This document shows positions 21,929-33,759 of a stretch of DNA of 64,000 nt, one piece after another. Within the stretch, counting starts at the first letter, position 1. Each line of letters starts with the position of its first letter. Source of the DNA: Dipodascopsis uninucleata var. uninucleata (lineage: Eukaryota > Ascomycota > Lipomycetes > Lipomycetales > Lipomycetaceae); the NCBI GenBank assembly GCA_030568195.1, contig JAJLTO010000006.1:558001-622000 (forward strand). Reading direction: 5' to 3'. A program made the translations under genes and the position numbers. The notes below the pieces were generated by a model that saw only the letters and a program-made list of their open reading frames with translations, had not been told where the DNA came from and searched no databases.

Positions 21929-22929
21929 TTTCGACAATACCCAATAGATGACCAATTCTCGGGTCCTCCGGGATAGATCTTCTTATTAGATTTCAATCTG
22001 AACGTAAGCGTGATCTTTTAAAGTGTTCATAAAAAGTGCTTTGAACTACGCCTGCAAACAATTTCTATAAATCTAACAGCCTTCATAGTTTGAATAGATT
22101 CGCTGAAATTTGTCGCAAAGACGCGTCGCAGACGCGTGTATATTATTACCCTGCCGCTAAACTACACTATATCTTAATTTTAACCAATCCGAGCAAAACA
22201 CCTTAAATAATATTTAGCACGTGACCAGAGAACTATCGATTAAGGAATATAGTATGGACAATAGTGATATTCTGGGGATTCAAAGTTTAAGCGAGTTCTA
22301 GAGGCTCCATTAATATAGGCTCTTCCATAAACATTTGTACAACTTAACACAAAGTAAAGGCCAACTATCTTTACACAGATAGATGGTAATTTTTTATTAC
22401 AGAAAGAGCTGTATCAACATTATCGTACGTATACAGTAAGTAGGTATATGATTAGGGAAAAGAGTATATCAGCCGAGCCTAGCAAAATGAACGTAAGCTT
22501 ATAAGATACCTAAATATTCCTAGAATGCTTCGATGTATATCTAAGAAGAAGCAATTAACTAGAATCTGAAACGAGGATTAAAAAGAAAAAAATAAATTAA
22601 ATCAGATAAAGAATACAACAACGACAAAATACATCAAGAAAATAAATAGTAGTGACAATCTGAGATAAATAGAAAATCATGTTGTTAATGACTTGAAATG
22701 GAATAGAGATAGATAGCAATAAATCTGATTAATTAATGAAACTTGACCTTCCTGCCCTTAATACAACTGTAACACTGTACAACCTTTACTTCGGTTTAAT
22801 AAACAAACACATATAGCATAAATTCTCTTTCCCTTCAGTACAACACGCACTAAAAGGTTCATTAATGAGAACTAACCGTGAGTTCCTTCCCCTTCTATTT
22901 TTACCCATAGATCACGCATGCGTTTGCGT
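21929..22929. other. POL1 promoter and ERG5 3' flank
   Basis: 1,001 bases. The POL1-proximal part carries cell-cycle box elements (listed separately). The rest, 22300-22900, is AT-rich and probably holds the ERG5 3' end. No gene seen. Confidence 0.6.
22120..22137. promoter_or_regulatory. Two MluI cell-cycle boxes upstream of POL1
   Basis: Two exact GACGCGT copies start 11 bases apart (22120-22126, 22131-22137), with a TGTCGCA flank, about 192 bases before the POL1 ATG. ACGCGT is the binding core of MBF, the G1/S regulator that drives POL1 in yeasts. A CACGTG E-box follows at 22218-22223. Confidence 0.75.
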
Positions 22930-24890
22930 TTAAGCTGTAGCAGAAATTTCTCTCTCCTTGAACTGGAGAAGACAGTCATCCTCAGGGAAGATGGTAGCAA
23001 AAACCTTGATCTCCTCAGACTTAGTAGTAACCTTGTGAGACCAGTCCAAGGTTAAAGCGGCTTTACCGATCATGCACACGAAATTCATAACAGCGTAGGT
23101 CTGACCAAGACAGACGTGTGGGCCAGTACCGAAGACAAGCCAGTTTTTGACAGCCTTATGAGCACTTCCATCCTTAGCCCAACGCTCTGGGATGAAAGAA
23201 TCAGGGTCGGGGTAAGCTTCAGGGTCGTGAAGAGCTGGATAGAGCGTAGGAATAACCATAGATCCCTTTGGAATGGTATAATCAGGAGAAATTGGATAAG
23301 CCTTCTTTACAAGGTAGGGAACCATAATGACAGGTGGTCTGTATCTAAGAGTCTCCTTAACTACCATTTGAGTATACTCCATCTTGTCAACCATATCAAT
23401 AGTCAATGGCTTGGACAAATCACCATCCCGTACACGTATTTGTTCTTCACGAACTTTCTCGAGTACATCAGGTCTGTCGGCCAAAATCTGGAAAAGCCAA
23501 GTAGTTGCACTAGAAGAGGCATCCTGCGAAGCGAAAAGGAATGTGAAAATAGTTTCAGAAATTTCCTTGTTGGTGAAAACACGAATACCACTGGCGCCCT
23601 CCTCTTTCTTTCCTTCACGAGCATCAATCATCTCCTTAATCCAAGCGTCCATAGTACAAGTGACTTCGCCACCAGCCTCCATATGAGCACGCGACTTAGC
23701 AGCACACTTCTCGAAGATATCAAGAGTTAAGTCAGCAGCCTTTTTACCGTACCATGCGTTGGTGAATGGAAGAATGATAGGGAAGTTAACAAGCTCCAAG
23801 GCTTTTGTAATCAAGTAGTAGTTATCAGATATTTCCGCAACCTGTTCTGCACTAATGTAATGACCACAGAACGTTCTGCAAGAAACCGCACAGTTAACTT
23901 CACGGAATATTGGCATGAAAGGAACATAACCATCTTTCGACATATTAAGGAAAATCTTAAAATATCTGTCATATATCTCCTCCTGACCAGGAAGATAGAC
24001 TGACAGTGCTTTTCTGGTGAATAAACCATTTAATCCCTTTCTATAATCAACATGTGCCTTTCCGTCCATGAAGACCCAATTGGTTGGCCTTAATAGCTTG
24101 ATGGCAACATCGACAACACATGGTTTTACATATGCTGGAGAATTCAGAACCTTCCGGGCCAAATCTCTGGTGGAAGCAATAACAACAAACCTATAAAGAT
24201 TGTCAGTTAATATACTATCCTTCACCATTATCTCATAATATTTTTGGTCACGACTTGCATTGGGTGTGGCATACGATTTCTTTAACCCAAATTAAATGCT
24301 GACCACATTTTCACCAACGTAAATGAAGAAATAGAAAAATTTCCCATCGCCTCGAAATCCACAACAATCCACGATATAAATAGCACAAACACCGCTATGA
24401 AAGGTGTGTTAAAATCATTGACTACTTACTTGTGGAAGACTGAAACACAGCTAAGAGGACCGCTCCTCCATTTAGCCATGTACTGTTCGAACTTGGGATT
24501 CACTGATTCTAAAAATGGACCCATAATAGGGTACATCTTAAATCTGGGACCAGCGATACTGCCCTTCTTAAAAATATAGCTGACTATACGAAACAAACAT
24601 GATCAGTAAATACTTGAACATCTAAGATAAAGAATTTATTTCGTCCTCGCCCTTAACATTGCCAAATAATTTTACTCTATAATCGCGACTACACAACCTA
24701 CTTCCTGACTTTCATCATGTCCTCGCTACCCATCTATTTAGCACTTACTTTGGTCATATAGGGCAATGGCAACTATCAATCCAAAAATGACCTGCCATAC
24801 TGACACCCCACTCAGAAAGTCTGAGTATCTCGTCTGGTTAAGCGAGTAACCTCCGAATGGGACTTCCTTTGTCGAGTTTAGGACCTCCAT
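22930..24890 (-). CDS. ERG5: Cytochrome P450 CYP61, sterol C-22 desaturase
   Basis: Three exons (24890-24749, 24583-24430, 24190-22930) encode 518 residues. An N-terminal membrane anchor ([17 protein letters not shown]) leads into [20 protein letters not shown], then [20 protein letters not shown], which is diagnostic of Erg5. The I-helix segment [18 protein letters not shown], ExxR (KETLRYRPP) and haem loop [11 protein letters not shown] (Cys near residue 458) are intact. The enzyme introduces the C22-C23 double bond late in ergosterol synthesis, in the ER. Presence of ERG5 implies true ergosterol production. Three TCGTATT copies lie 310-455 bases upstream. Confidence 0.97.
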
Positions 24891-26006
24891 CACCACCTTT
24901 TCTATTTCTTGTACTCTTCTCTAAGAGCGAATGCGAACAGAAAAATATCTGTAGGGAAATGAAAGAGAAGAGAAAAAAAAACAAAAATGTCTACAGAATT
25001 TTAGTGTAACAACAAATAATTATATGCGCACTGAACCGGCGAATAGAGGACGGTAGAGTAATAAAGCAAATTGGAAACGACTCTCCATAGGGTTAAGGCT
25101 AAATAAATGTCGAGCCATCCCAGTTTTAAAAAAGAGGTGATTCAATCTTATCGCTCTCCTAAATTGATACATATACGGCACAAACCTAACTATATACTCG
25201 TATTTATGCTAATAAATTATAGCTAATCCGTCCGAAACTTTAAACTAGCTAAAATAGTATTAGCGTGTAAGATACTAGCTACTAGGCGCGCAGTCAGTCC
25301 TCGTATTCTGGGTACCGAATCCGAGTCGCTATTTCTATTCGTATTCGGGTGTTATGGATCTGAACTCCATACTGTTTTGAGAATATAAATCCGTTCATAC
25401 TACGAGCTAAACACAGTCATCCTCATTAACAGCAGAGTAAAAATAAGGGGAAAAAATAAAGATAAATAAAATATGGAATATAAATTATTTAATTATTCAA
25501 GAATATTAGAAAATAAAGAGGATAAAGAGGATAAACTATAAAATACAGTAAATAGTACTAGAAATAGGTATCTGCGATGGACAACTAGAAAGAATATAAA
25601 ATACGGTACTATAGTGAAACGAACAGCTGTTTTAAACCTTTTTCAAATGATGTAACATTTAGATGGAATGTATGAAAATCAAAAAAAGGCAATGGTAATG
25701 TTCGATACTTCGAAGAGACCATTTTTAGAGTCAGATAGCTTCGTAAAAGACGAAACCTGATCTCAGTTGTTAAGCAATGTAATATATATTACAGAAACAT
25801 TATAAACATATAGTAAAAAAAATATGATTTTGCAGTTATAACACGCTTACATACATCTTGCAGCCGAAAAGATATTAAACAATTAATATATAATAGAGAT
25901 ACAGATTGAAAGACAGAACAAATCAGACCTAACGGAATATAAAGAGTAATTAAACCAAAAGTAGATATTTAAAACGGATCATCCTGGGTTTGGCTCAAAG
26001 ACGAAC
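24891..26006. other. ERG5 promoter and MCM3 3' flank
   Basis: 1,116 bases. The ERG5-proximal part carries pyrimidine tracts and the TCGTATT cluster. 25430-25980 is very AT-rich, with no gene recognised. Confidence 0.55.
25198..25345. promoter_or_regulatory. Triplicated TCGTATT upstream of ERG5
   Basis: TCGTATT occurs at 25198-25204, 25301-25307 and 25339-25345. It differs by one base from TCGTATA, the core of the yeast Upc2 sterol response element. The assignment is inference from position and clustering. Confidence 0.3.
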
Positions 26007-28758
26007 TTATATCTTGTATACAATATCACCAGAAACCATGACCTGGTTTTTATCCTGCATCTTAAGGAAGGCAGCATTGGCTTCTTGGTCCGAAAACTGG
26101 TCCTCCTGATCCATCTTCTTGTTAACTTCAGCGATAATGGCACTCTTCTGAGCGTAGTCGTCCTGAAACAATGGAGTGTTCAGCATTTGACCGATTAAAC
26201 GCGTAAAAGTTTGAAGTCTTGAGGGCGATATACCTGTGCCTGGTTGCTGGCCTGCCATCGACGAAGTACCTGTCTCAGCTTCTTCGGAGACACCCATAGA
26301 TTCGACAGCTTGCTGCAGAATTCTGAAGTTGTCTTGTGTTTGGTCATCCTGCATAACGGCGTCTTCCACATGATCTGTCTGAGATGATAACTGTGGATCG
26401 CGATGTCTTTGCCGTTGCATAGCACGTTGTCTTGCTGTTATTGCGGTTAATCTGTTGGCAGTTTCGATGTTGTCATCCTCGTCTTCGTCTCGCGCATTAT
26501 GATTTTCTTCGTCCGAGTCGCTATCGCTGCTTGCAGCGTCATAATCAACTTTCCGTCTCTTTCGTCGTTCATTTTTGGGCATTTCCTTAAATAGTGCAAA
26601 GCGCAAAATTTCCTCTGCTACTTTAGCATCTTTCGTCTCGACACGCATGGAGAGACGTGACTTGGCATGTGCCGTTGCCAGACGGATCAGGGTCTCGAGA
26701 GTTCTAGCTGTGATTGGGGAAGTTTTTCGTTGGTTTGCACTTAGTTCATCGTTTCGTAAACCCGCATATGTTGCCACAATGTGTTCAGTAGCGCCCTTTG
26801 TAAGTACTGGCTTTATCCGTGTCTTTGCGTAGTGTATATATTTCTTGATGAAGGGAATACTGAGTACCTCAATTTTCTTGGCGCCATTGACACGGGTCTT
26901 GGTAGTTACTCCAGAATGTAAGAGTTCATCATACTTTTCATACACTCGATGCTCATCTGCATCTTCACCACGACCTCCGGCAGCTTCTACGCTTTCGTTT
27001 TCGGCATCATCACGTCGTCCTCGGGAAGCAGAGGTGTCGCCAACTTGCAGAGTCTGTTCGCAGTCCTCACGTACTGGAGCACCTTCTTCTGTTCCAGGTT
27101 TTACGTACCTGTGCATTCTCAAAACATGCTCAGAAATAGATCTGTCACGAGCATCATTAATTTCATCGGTAACTACAAACAGCAAATCAAAGCGGGAAAG
27201 TAGAGAATCTGGCAATGCAATATTTCTATGAGGATCTTTATGAGTATCATATTGACCGAAAACTGGATTTGCAGCTGCAATAACTGAGCATCGTGCATTT
27301 AATGAAGTGTGAATTCCTGCCTTTGCAATGGTGACTGTCTGTTGTTCCATAACCTCATGAATTGCAACTCTGTCGATGTCACTCATTTTGTCAAATTCAT
27401 CAATACAAACGACTCCTCTATCAGCCAGGACCATTGCACCAGCCTCCAATCGTCGCTCGCCAGTTTCTCTGTCAGAAGTGACAGCTGCTGTAAGACCAAC
27501 TCCGGATGATCCTCTACCTGTGGTAGCAATGGCTAATGGAGCTGTATTCAACACGAATCGCAGAAGCTGAGACTTGGCTGTAGATGGATCCCCAACCATC
27601 AGAATGTTAATATCTCCTCTAATGTGCGTTCCATTTTCCAGATTCTTTTCCATTCCTCCCAAAAGCATTAGAAGAATAGCCTTCTTGATCTGATCATGGC
27701 CGTAGATAGATGGTGCCAGCGATTGCGATAGAAGTTCGAAAACGTTGCGCTTCTTTGAAATGCGATTAATGTTTCTAATATCAATATCTGTAATTCGAGC
27801 TCTAGCAACGCTACCGTTAGCTTTTGTTGATAAGAGAACAATATGATTCGCCATGATGACAGTTCTAAATATAGAAGAACCCGATCCTGATCCCGATGAT
27901 GATCTACTACCCAAGGATCTATACATTCCAACGAGCTGTATACGGTCACCTGGCTTGACTGTGTCAACTAAATCATCGTCCAAAATGACATCAATGCTAC
28001 GAGGAAGCTGTCCAGCGGGTGCTCTTTCTGGCATTTCCTGAATAGACATAGTCTGGTGATCACGATAAGTTGAATATCCGTATTCCGTGATTAAAGGATT
28101 GCCTTGAGAGTCTTCCGTAGGATATACGGATCCTAAAGTGGGCGCTGATGTAGTCATTGTTTGGTCTCTATATTCACGAGCATGGAAGTTTCCGGTGGCC
28201 TCACAGTAATGAACAGACCTCACAATCTTTGGGCGTACAAGCGAACATCTCGTCACGATTCCTTCCAGAGAGACTAGTTTACCTACATGCAGTGCCGAGA
28301 TCGTTCGTGGGTTAACCGCATGATCACCAAAACTTCCTCTAAAGGCGACATAGAATAAATCTGTATCCTCAATTATGTGCCGACTTGGGTCTCGAACTGC
28401 AATCACTGTGTCTTTCAGTGCACGGTCAACTGCTGGAAGATATTCTGAAGGCTCCTTAAGAATTCTAAATAATTGTCTGTTAGATAAATCTTTGCAAGTC
28501 ATTCAATGAAATATAATATTATTACCAAAATGCAACTCACCCGCTCCATAGATCTCTGTCGAATTCACGAATTTCATCTAGACTGACCACTAGCCTTCTC
28601 TCTCCTCTAGCAAGCATTAATCTGACATGATCTCGATAGTTAGTTTCGATGTCATCATCTTCCAGAAATTCCTGGAAGCGCCTGATTCTGTCTGCTTGGA
28701 TTGCATCTGCAAGTACTCCTGCCTGCAGCGAGACCGGTTGAGACACTTGCGAACTCAT
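26007..28758 (-). CDS. MCM3: MCM3, subunit of the MCM2-7 replicative helicase
   Basis: Two exons (28758-28541, 28464-26007) encode 891 residues. The N-terminal domain includes [17 protein letters not shown] and [15 protein letters not shown], the reduced zinc-site region typical of MCM3. The AAA+ core has Walker [14 protein letters not shown] (about residue 364), Walker [12 protein letters not shown] and arginine finger [10 protein letters not shown] (about residue 496). An acidic Ser/Asp linker precedes a C-terminal winged-helix region. The intron acceptor at 28465 (TTTAG after ATCTAAC) was chosen because it gives [14 protein letters not shown], the family sequence; the downstream ATG at 28502 is intronic. 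MCM3 loads with MCM5 as the ring gate at origins. A cluster of MluI-box sequence lies 190-245 bases upstream. Confidence 0.98.
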
Positions 28759-29289
28759 TTACGATAAATAGTTGCACAGTTGATCTATTATTTCCGTATA
28801 TTCAGTAGCGGACAAGGCTTACTGTGAACAATGTATCGTGAGTATACAAAATACGTTAATTCTTCTTGGAAGAAGAGTGAGATACAGAAATCAGACGGGA
28901 GGAGCCTTTGTAAATTTTAATGTTGAGACTGGATTGCCTGTTACAAATTTTGACGCGACGCGACGCGTCTTTACCAGTGATACATCGCTATTGCCGACGC
29001 GACACATTAGTTCTGTGCTCAATTTAATTAATTATCCAGATTTGTGCTTCAATCACATATTTGCAACTCCTGTTACCATATAGTCACATTTGTATTCAGC
29101 TGCTTATGCTATAATATCTAATATTTATGCCATAACTGGGAGACATTTAAAATCATAGTGCATCACTTATTTAACCTAACCATAGTTTCACTGAAAAGTG
29201 AGCTCATCTGTGCACATATATCTAGAATGAGATGTTCAGCAGGAATAGTCTGAAAGCCTGTGAGTGGTAATTTATCTCATTAATTCTTC
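28759..29289. other. Divergent promoter MCM3 / EAF7
   Basis: 531 bases between divergent starts, holding the GACGCG cluster described separately. A short plus-strand frame (28838-29083) is treated as chance because it spans that cluster and has no family. Confidence 0.6.
28952..29001. promoter_or_regulatory. MluI cell-cycle box cluster between MCM3 and EAF7
   Basis: Three overlapping GACGC units run from 28952 to 28968, ending in an exact ACGCGT (28963-28968). A further GACGCG lies at 28996-29001. MBF sites are known to drive MCM genes at G1/S, and the spacing to the MCM3 ATG (about 194 bases) matches that seen at POL1. Confidence 0.75.
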
Positions 29290-30657
29290 ATGGCACCCAA
29301 ATTAGATGATATTCCACCAGATGATTGGAACATCGAACAGGAAACCGCTCTATTCAAAGCCATATGTCGCTATAAACCTGTCGGTGGGTATATTCTTAGT
29401 TCACTACATGCAGTTATATCGTAGTCTCGCGAACCAGACACTTCTTTTACTGGCCAGCACTTGTACATTGATGATGGTTGAGGCTTCATGAACTGTTGTA
29501 TATTTAGTGGGACTATATATGTCGAATAAATGAATCAGTCTGAAGTTTACTGATAACAGAACCTTTTCTTACAAATGATATTTAGGTATGAACAAGCACT
29601 TTCTGATGGTGTGCATATGCCATATGGTAAACAACTCATTCGTTCAGGGATCATATTTGACAACCAAAAGCATTTGGGATAAGTTAAACACGCTTTATAA
29701 TCTGGAAGGGTTAGACGAATTGGTTTGTAACATCATACTGACAGTACTTGAGGGTTCTAGATGAGGCAAGTGTGTACTGATATACGAAAATTTGATGTAT
29801 AGGAGGATATACCCACAGATGGATCACTATCGCAGTCACCGCCAGTTTCTTCTTCCCCTGTACCTATGGTTACACGACATCGTAAAGCCGAGCTTGAACA
29901 AGAAGCTGCTGAGGCTGAGGAAGATGGGAAAATAGCTACACGGCCATCTAGCATGAAAGCAGAGTTTACGTTACCATGGAATGAGTATGGCGAGCTGATG
30001 CTAGAGCATGCACGTGCATCTGATAGCCAGACAACGAGTCCAGCACAACTTTCAGTATCTGGAGGGCCCACTGCTAGAGCTATTAAACGTAATAGAGATG
30101 GAAGTGACGACGACGAGGTCGCCAGTGCCATTTCGAATCTTGACATGACAGAAGATGAGAAAGAATCTGAGAGAGATGATTCAGAGAGAGATTCCGGCCG
30201 CCAAACACGGCGACGCGGGCGGGCGCCTATTCATGATAGTTCAAGTGTCATGCATAGTCAAACTCAACCCAATACGCGAGGTGGAAGAGGAAGGGGCCGT
30301 GCTGGCAGACGTATTGGTAGTACTCGTATCACAAGACAACAAGAACGGGAAGATGCAGTCGAAGACGAGGACATTGAAGACAAAAGTGATGAAGAGAAAG
30401 ATGAAGATGCAGAAGATGAAGCTGAGCACAGTGATGTTATAAGTGAAAGAAGTATAGAGACCAGTAGTCCGTCTGTTTCTGTGCGAGGTCGGAGAGGTCG
30501 TCGTGCAATATCTAGTATCCCTGTTTCTAATAGTACAGTCGGTTCAGCTAATGCTACGAGTAATAGCACTGCGACATCCTCCACTTCAGCTACAAGAAAT
30601 ACTGGAGCACCAAGTTCACAAGGTATACGGAGAAGTTCACGTCAGTCTCGGCGATAG
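29290..30657 (+). CDS. EAF7: Eaf7/MRGBP, NuA4 histone acetyltransferase subunit
   Basis: Three exons (29290-29383, 29586-29722, 29803-30657) encode 361 residues. Residues 11-77 are the CT20 domain: DWNIEQETALFKAICRYKPVG, MNKHFLMVCICHMVNN and SIWDKLNTLYNLEGLDELE. A second conserved patch FTLPWNEYGELMLEHAR follows near residue 140. The remainder is a disordered acidic and Arg/Gly-rich tail (RGGRGRGRAGRR, GRRGRRA). Eaf7 pairs with Eaf3 and Eaf5 in NuA4 and also in the TINTIN module, coupling acetylation to transcription in the nucleus. Short introns restore the CT20 reading frame exactly. Confidence 0.93.
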
Positions 30658-30862
30658 TAAAATGAGTACATGTATATTAAAAACGTGGAACATGGTTTAA
30701 GTTGGAAATGTATGATATATATTCAAATATGTAGAATAATGTAGTTTGAAACTAAGAATAGTAAGTAAACTAAAGACGTAAGAAAAAAAATATATAGAAT
30801 AGTCCTCGAAATTTAAAAAAGACGAAGAAAAGGGAAAAAAAATCGATTTCCTAGATCTTAGC

Positions 30863-31616
30863 TTACTTCTTTTGAAGAAGTTCGACCTCGAACTGCACCA
30901 ACGTTAGAGTCTATATATACGCAAGTTCAATCAAATATCACTCATATCTTACAGTGAGATTGGCATTTGGAGGGATGACATTAGGAAATCCACGTGCCCC
31001 ATATCCATAGTCACTACGTAGTTACTTAGTACTAGATCAACCGGAAGACAACAGTTGTTGACCGTGCCTATAGAAAGCCTAAAAGTTACTTACCTGGTGA
31101 TCGCGAGTAGTGCCTTCTCGCCAACACTCATTTGAGGAATACCCTCATCCCATCCACGGATTACACGACCTACGCCAATTTGAACGGTAAAAGGTCCTAT
31201 TTATATGAAATTAGCATTTGATCGGGACCCAATGCAGCCGTACGATCGCGTATCTCGATCGTCAGTCATAGCAAGCGCATCGAGCTGCTTCTAATCGATT
31301 CCAGTTACATAGTTTGCATCATACCTCGCGATCGACTAGAGTCGAAAACAGTGCCATCATCAAGCTTTCCTGTATAATGAACGACGACAGTATCGCCGGC
31401 CGCTGGGTAAGTTTTTCCATCGCCTGTATCCAATATTAGTTTCAAATTTTATACAGCATCTATCACGGTTACTCCCTATTCCACTTTTTTCAACATACCT
31501 GGAGAAATAGTATTGACAGTGACACCCATTTTGATAGCTGAAGATGTAAATGATCTAATAAACGAATTACGAGTGGATTGGATTCCAATTGATGACGCTT
31601 TTAATAGAGAAATCAT
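30863..31616 (-). CDS. FPR1: FKBP12-type peptidyl-prolyl isomerase, possibly dual-targeted
   Basis: Five exons (31616-31499, 31423-31325, 31196-31094, 31013-30953, 30892-30863). From the first ATG the product is 136 residues; from the second ATG (31529-31527) it is 107, the size of FKBP12. The core is complete: [54 protein letters not shown] and a C-terminal FEVELLQKK. FKBPs isomerise Xaa-Pro bonds and bind FK506 and rapamycin. The 29 residues between the starts ([19 protein letters not shown] onward) are basic and hydroxylated without acids, as in mitochondrial presequences. One gene could thus supply cytosol and mitochondria by alternative starts or transcripts. Confidence 0.92.
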
Positions 31617-31898
31617 TTTTGTAGACTCTTATTTCGATGCTGATCAACCTTTCTAAGGTACACACCGAACCCTGAAAAAGATGCTATTTCTAGAGACTAT
31701 AAAAATACAAACTTTTTGAAAGACAACAAATTCATAATATTATTTATACAACAAATGTGTGTTAATAAAGAATAAAAACATTCCGCACAAACATAATAAA
31801 TAATACACTGAAATGGAAATTAGATATAATAATACATAATTTGCTAGAATTGGTATATTAAAGGTATCAAAAAGAAATAGATAGACACTATGCTCATC

Positions 31899-33282
31899 CT
31901 AGGTGTAGTTCCACATGTAACAGTCAACGCAGTTTTGACGACGATGACACACAGGAATTTCATCCGATTTCTCTATCAATTCCATAACGTAGCTTAATTT
32001 ATGATATTCTATTGACATTGTAGTACCCTCTCTGACATTATCGTAGACACACTCATATCCAGAATGGCATTCAGTCTCCATAGCATAGCCACCTATAGCA
32101 CATATTGACATAGGGCCATTACAAGTTCCCATGAAGATTGGATCTGCAGTGTTTCCTATGTGCCAGACCATAGTGTCACCAGACCTGGAACTTGGAAGAT
32201 GAAGCCTCTTGGCAGCGAGTTGTTCGCCAGGAGCTTGAAATACAATGGCAGGACTACCTTTGGTCTGTGACACAAGACTACTTAATGCGCCAGCTAAAGA
32301 ATGACCAGTTAGCCAGATATGAGAGGTGGGGTATATCGCCGCAATCATTTCATACGTCCTCACGGCAATTGAATAATAAATTTCTTCATTGCAAAGTTCA
32401 CTTTCAAGACAAGAGTGTTTGCAAGTGTAAACTTTCTCATAACAATCACAAACCCCGGACCACGAAAAGCCCGCTCTACCACAACAGCAAGAGAAGAGCA
32501 TGTTATCCTATTTAATCTAGTTGTCAGACATCCGAATCCAATTATTAGTGCAATAAATAGCTTGAAAAATCTAATCCATAACTCACGTTTAGTTTATCGC
32601 GTCTAACGGTATCAGTATCTGAGCCGAATCTAATAGAGGTTCCTTTCAATGCCAACACAACGATTGAATCCTCTTCATCGACAAACACATGCCCGCGCAT
32701 TCCGTCCGAGTCCCATCCTATTCCCATAGTCTAATAGTAGATATTACAATATTTATTAATAAGAATTTCACTGCTTAATTAAATCATACAACCATATCAA
32801 TAGTGGTATCATACTCTGTTCCAGTTGTCACCCGGATTTATCCACCTGTTAGTTTCGTGATCTCGCGCGTATGCGTTCGAAGACATTTTGGCAAACGTTA
32901 GGACTGTATCTTTATCAGTAGCATCTGGCACCCTTACGATGCTATAGTTTTCTGTTTCATCTTCATTGATATTGTCACCGCCATCTTCAAGAGTATTAAC
33001 AAGTTCTATTTCCTTTGTGTTTATTTCAAACGTAATACTGGGATCATCTGGCTCTGTAGTTATTAAATACTTGTATTCGTTCTCAGTATTTAAATTCACA
33101 ATGTCATCTAAAGGTATATATATTTCATGCTTTAACACCAGCGTAACATGATTTCTGAGGGTTTCTTCATGATACTGTGCAGCTTTGGCCTCCTGTAGTG
33201 TTGAGTTATCCTGATGAATATTGATCACCAACGACAGGAATGGTATCACAGCGACTACTGTAAACAGCAAATAGCTAAGCAT
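31899..33282 (-). CDS. ATG15: Atg15-type vacuolar lipase
   Basis: Three exons (33282-32815, 32730-32587, 32507-31899) encode 406 residues. An N-terminal signal-anchor helix (LSYLLFTVVAVIPFLSLVI) is followed by a roughly 90-residue luminal segment. The lipase domain starts near SSNAYARD, with GMRGHVFVDEEDSIVVLALKG, MLFSCCCGRAG and the nucleophile elbow WLTGHSLAGALSSLV (Ser about residue 271). Most Atg15 and class 3 lipases have GHSLGG; here the second glycine is alanine, while the serine is kept. HIGNTADPIFMGTCNG supplies the active-site Asp region. Atg15 reaches the vacuole through multivesicular bodies and lyses autophagic and MVB vesicle membranes, which links it to DOA4 and VPS27 nearby. 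Confidence 0.93.
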
Positions 33283-33759
33283 GTTTATGTTCTGTTACCG
33301 CAATTCAATGGGGGGTAAAGGCCACTATACTCACTATTACTTAAGAGGATCTTTAGAGGTTATAAGGCATCCGTCGAATCGATTGTTTACATTCAGTAAA
33401 CGTTGAGTACAAAGAATTTATGATCATGTGATTGAGTAGGGTAATATTACGTCGGAGTCAAAAAAAAATTCGGTTTATTGACCCAAAGAGTTGGACAAAG
33501 ATGTTTTTCGTCTTACACAGCACAGCGTTTTCCAAAATTTTTAAAATTTATTGACGGTCTTTTATATTGGTATTAGAATAATATTAAGGGGATATAGATA
33601 TTTAATAGAAGGCTATTCGACGTTTCCGTATATATACTGTTTCTTGAAAGAAGGTCGTGCATACAGATATATATATCTATATATTGTTAAAAGTTCTCTC
33701 GTCTACATTAATTTATACATTCTGCTGCTATTACGGAACGAGTAAAACCAAAAAGCAGA
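33283..33759. other. Divergent promoter ATG15 / NAM9
   Basis: 477 AT-rich bases between divergent starts. No motif or gene recognised. Confidence 0.5.

Noticed and set aside
28465-28502. ATG at 28502 as the start of MCM3
   Set aside because: It lies in the intron; joining exon 1 at 28541 to 28464 restores the conserved MCM3 N-terminus.
28838-29083. 81-codon plus-strand frame between MCM3 and EAF7
   Set aside because: It spans the MluI-box cluster and has no recognisable product; the cell-cycle box explanation is better.
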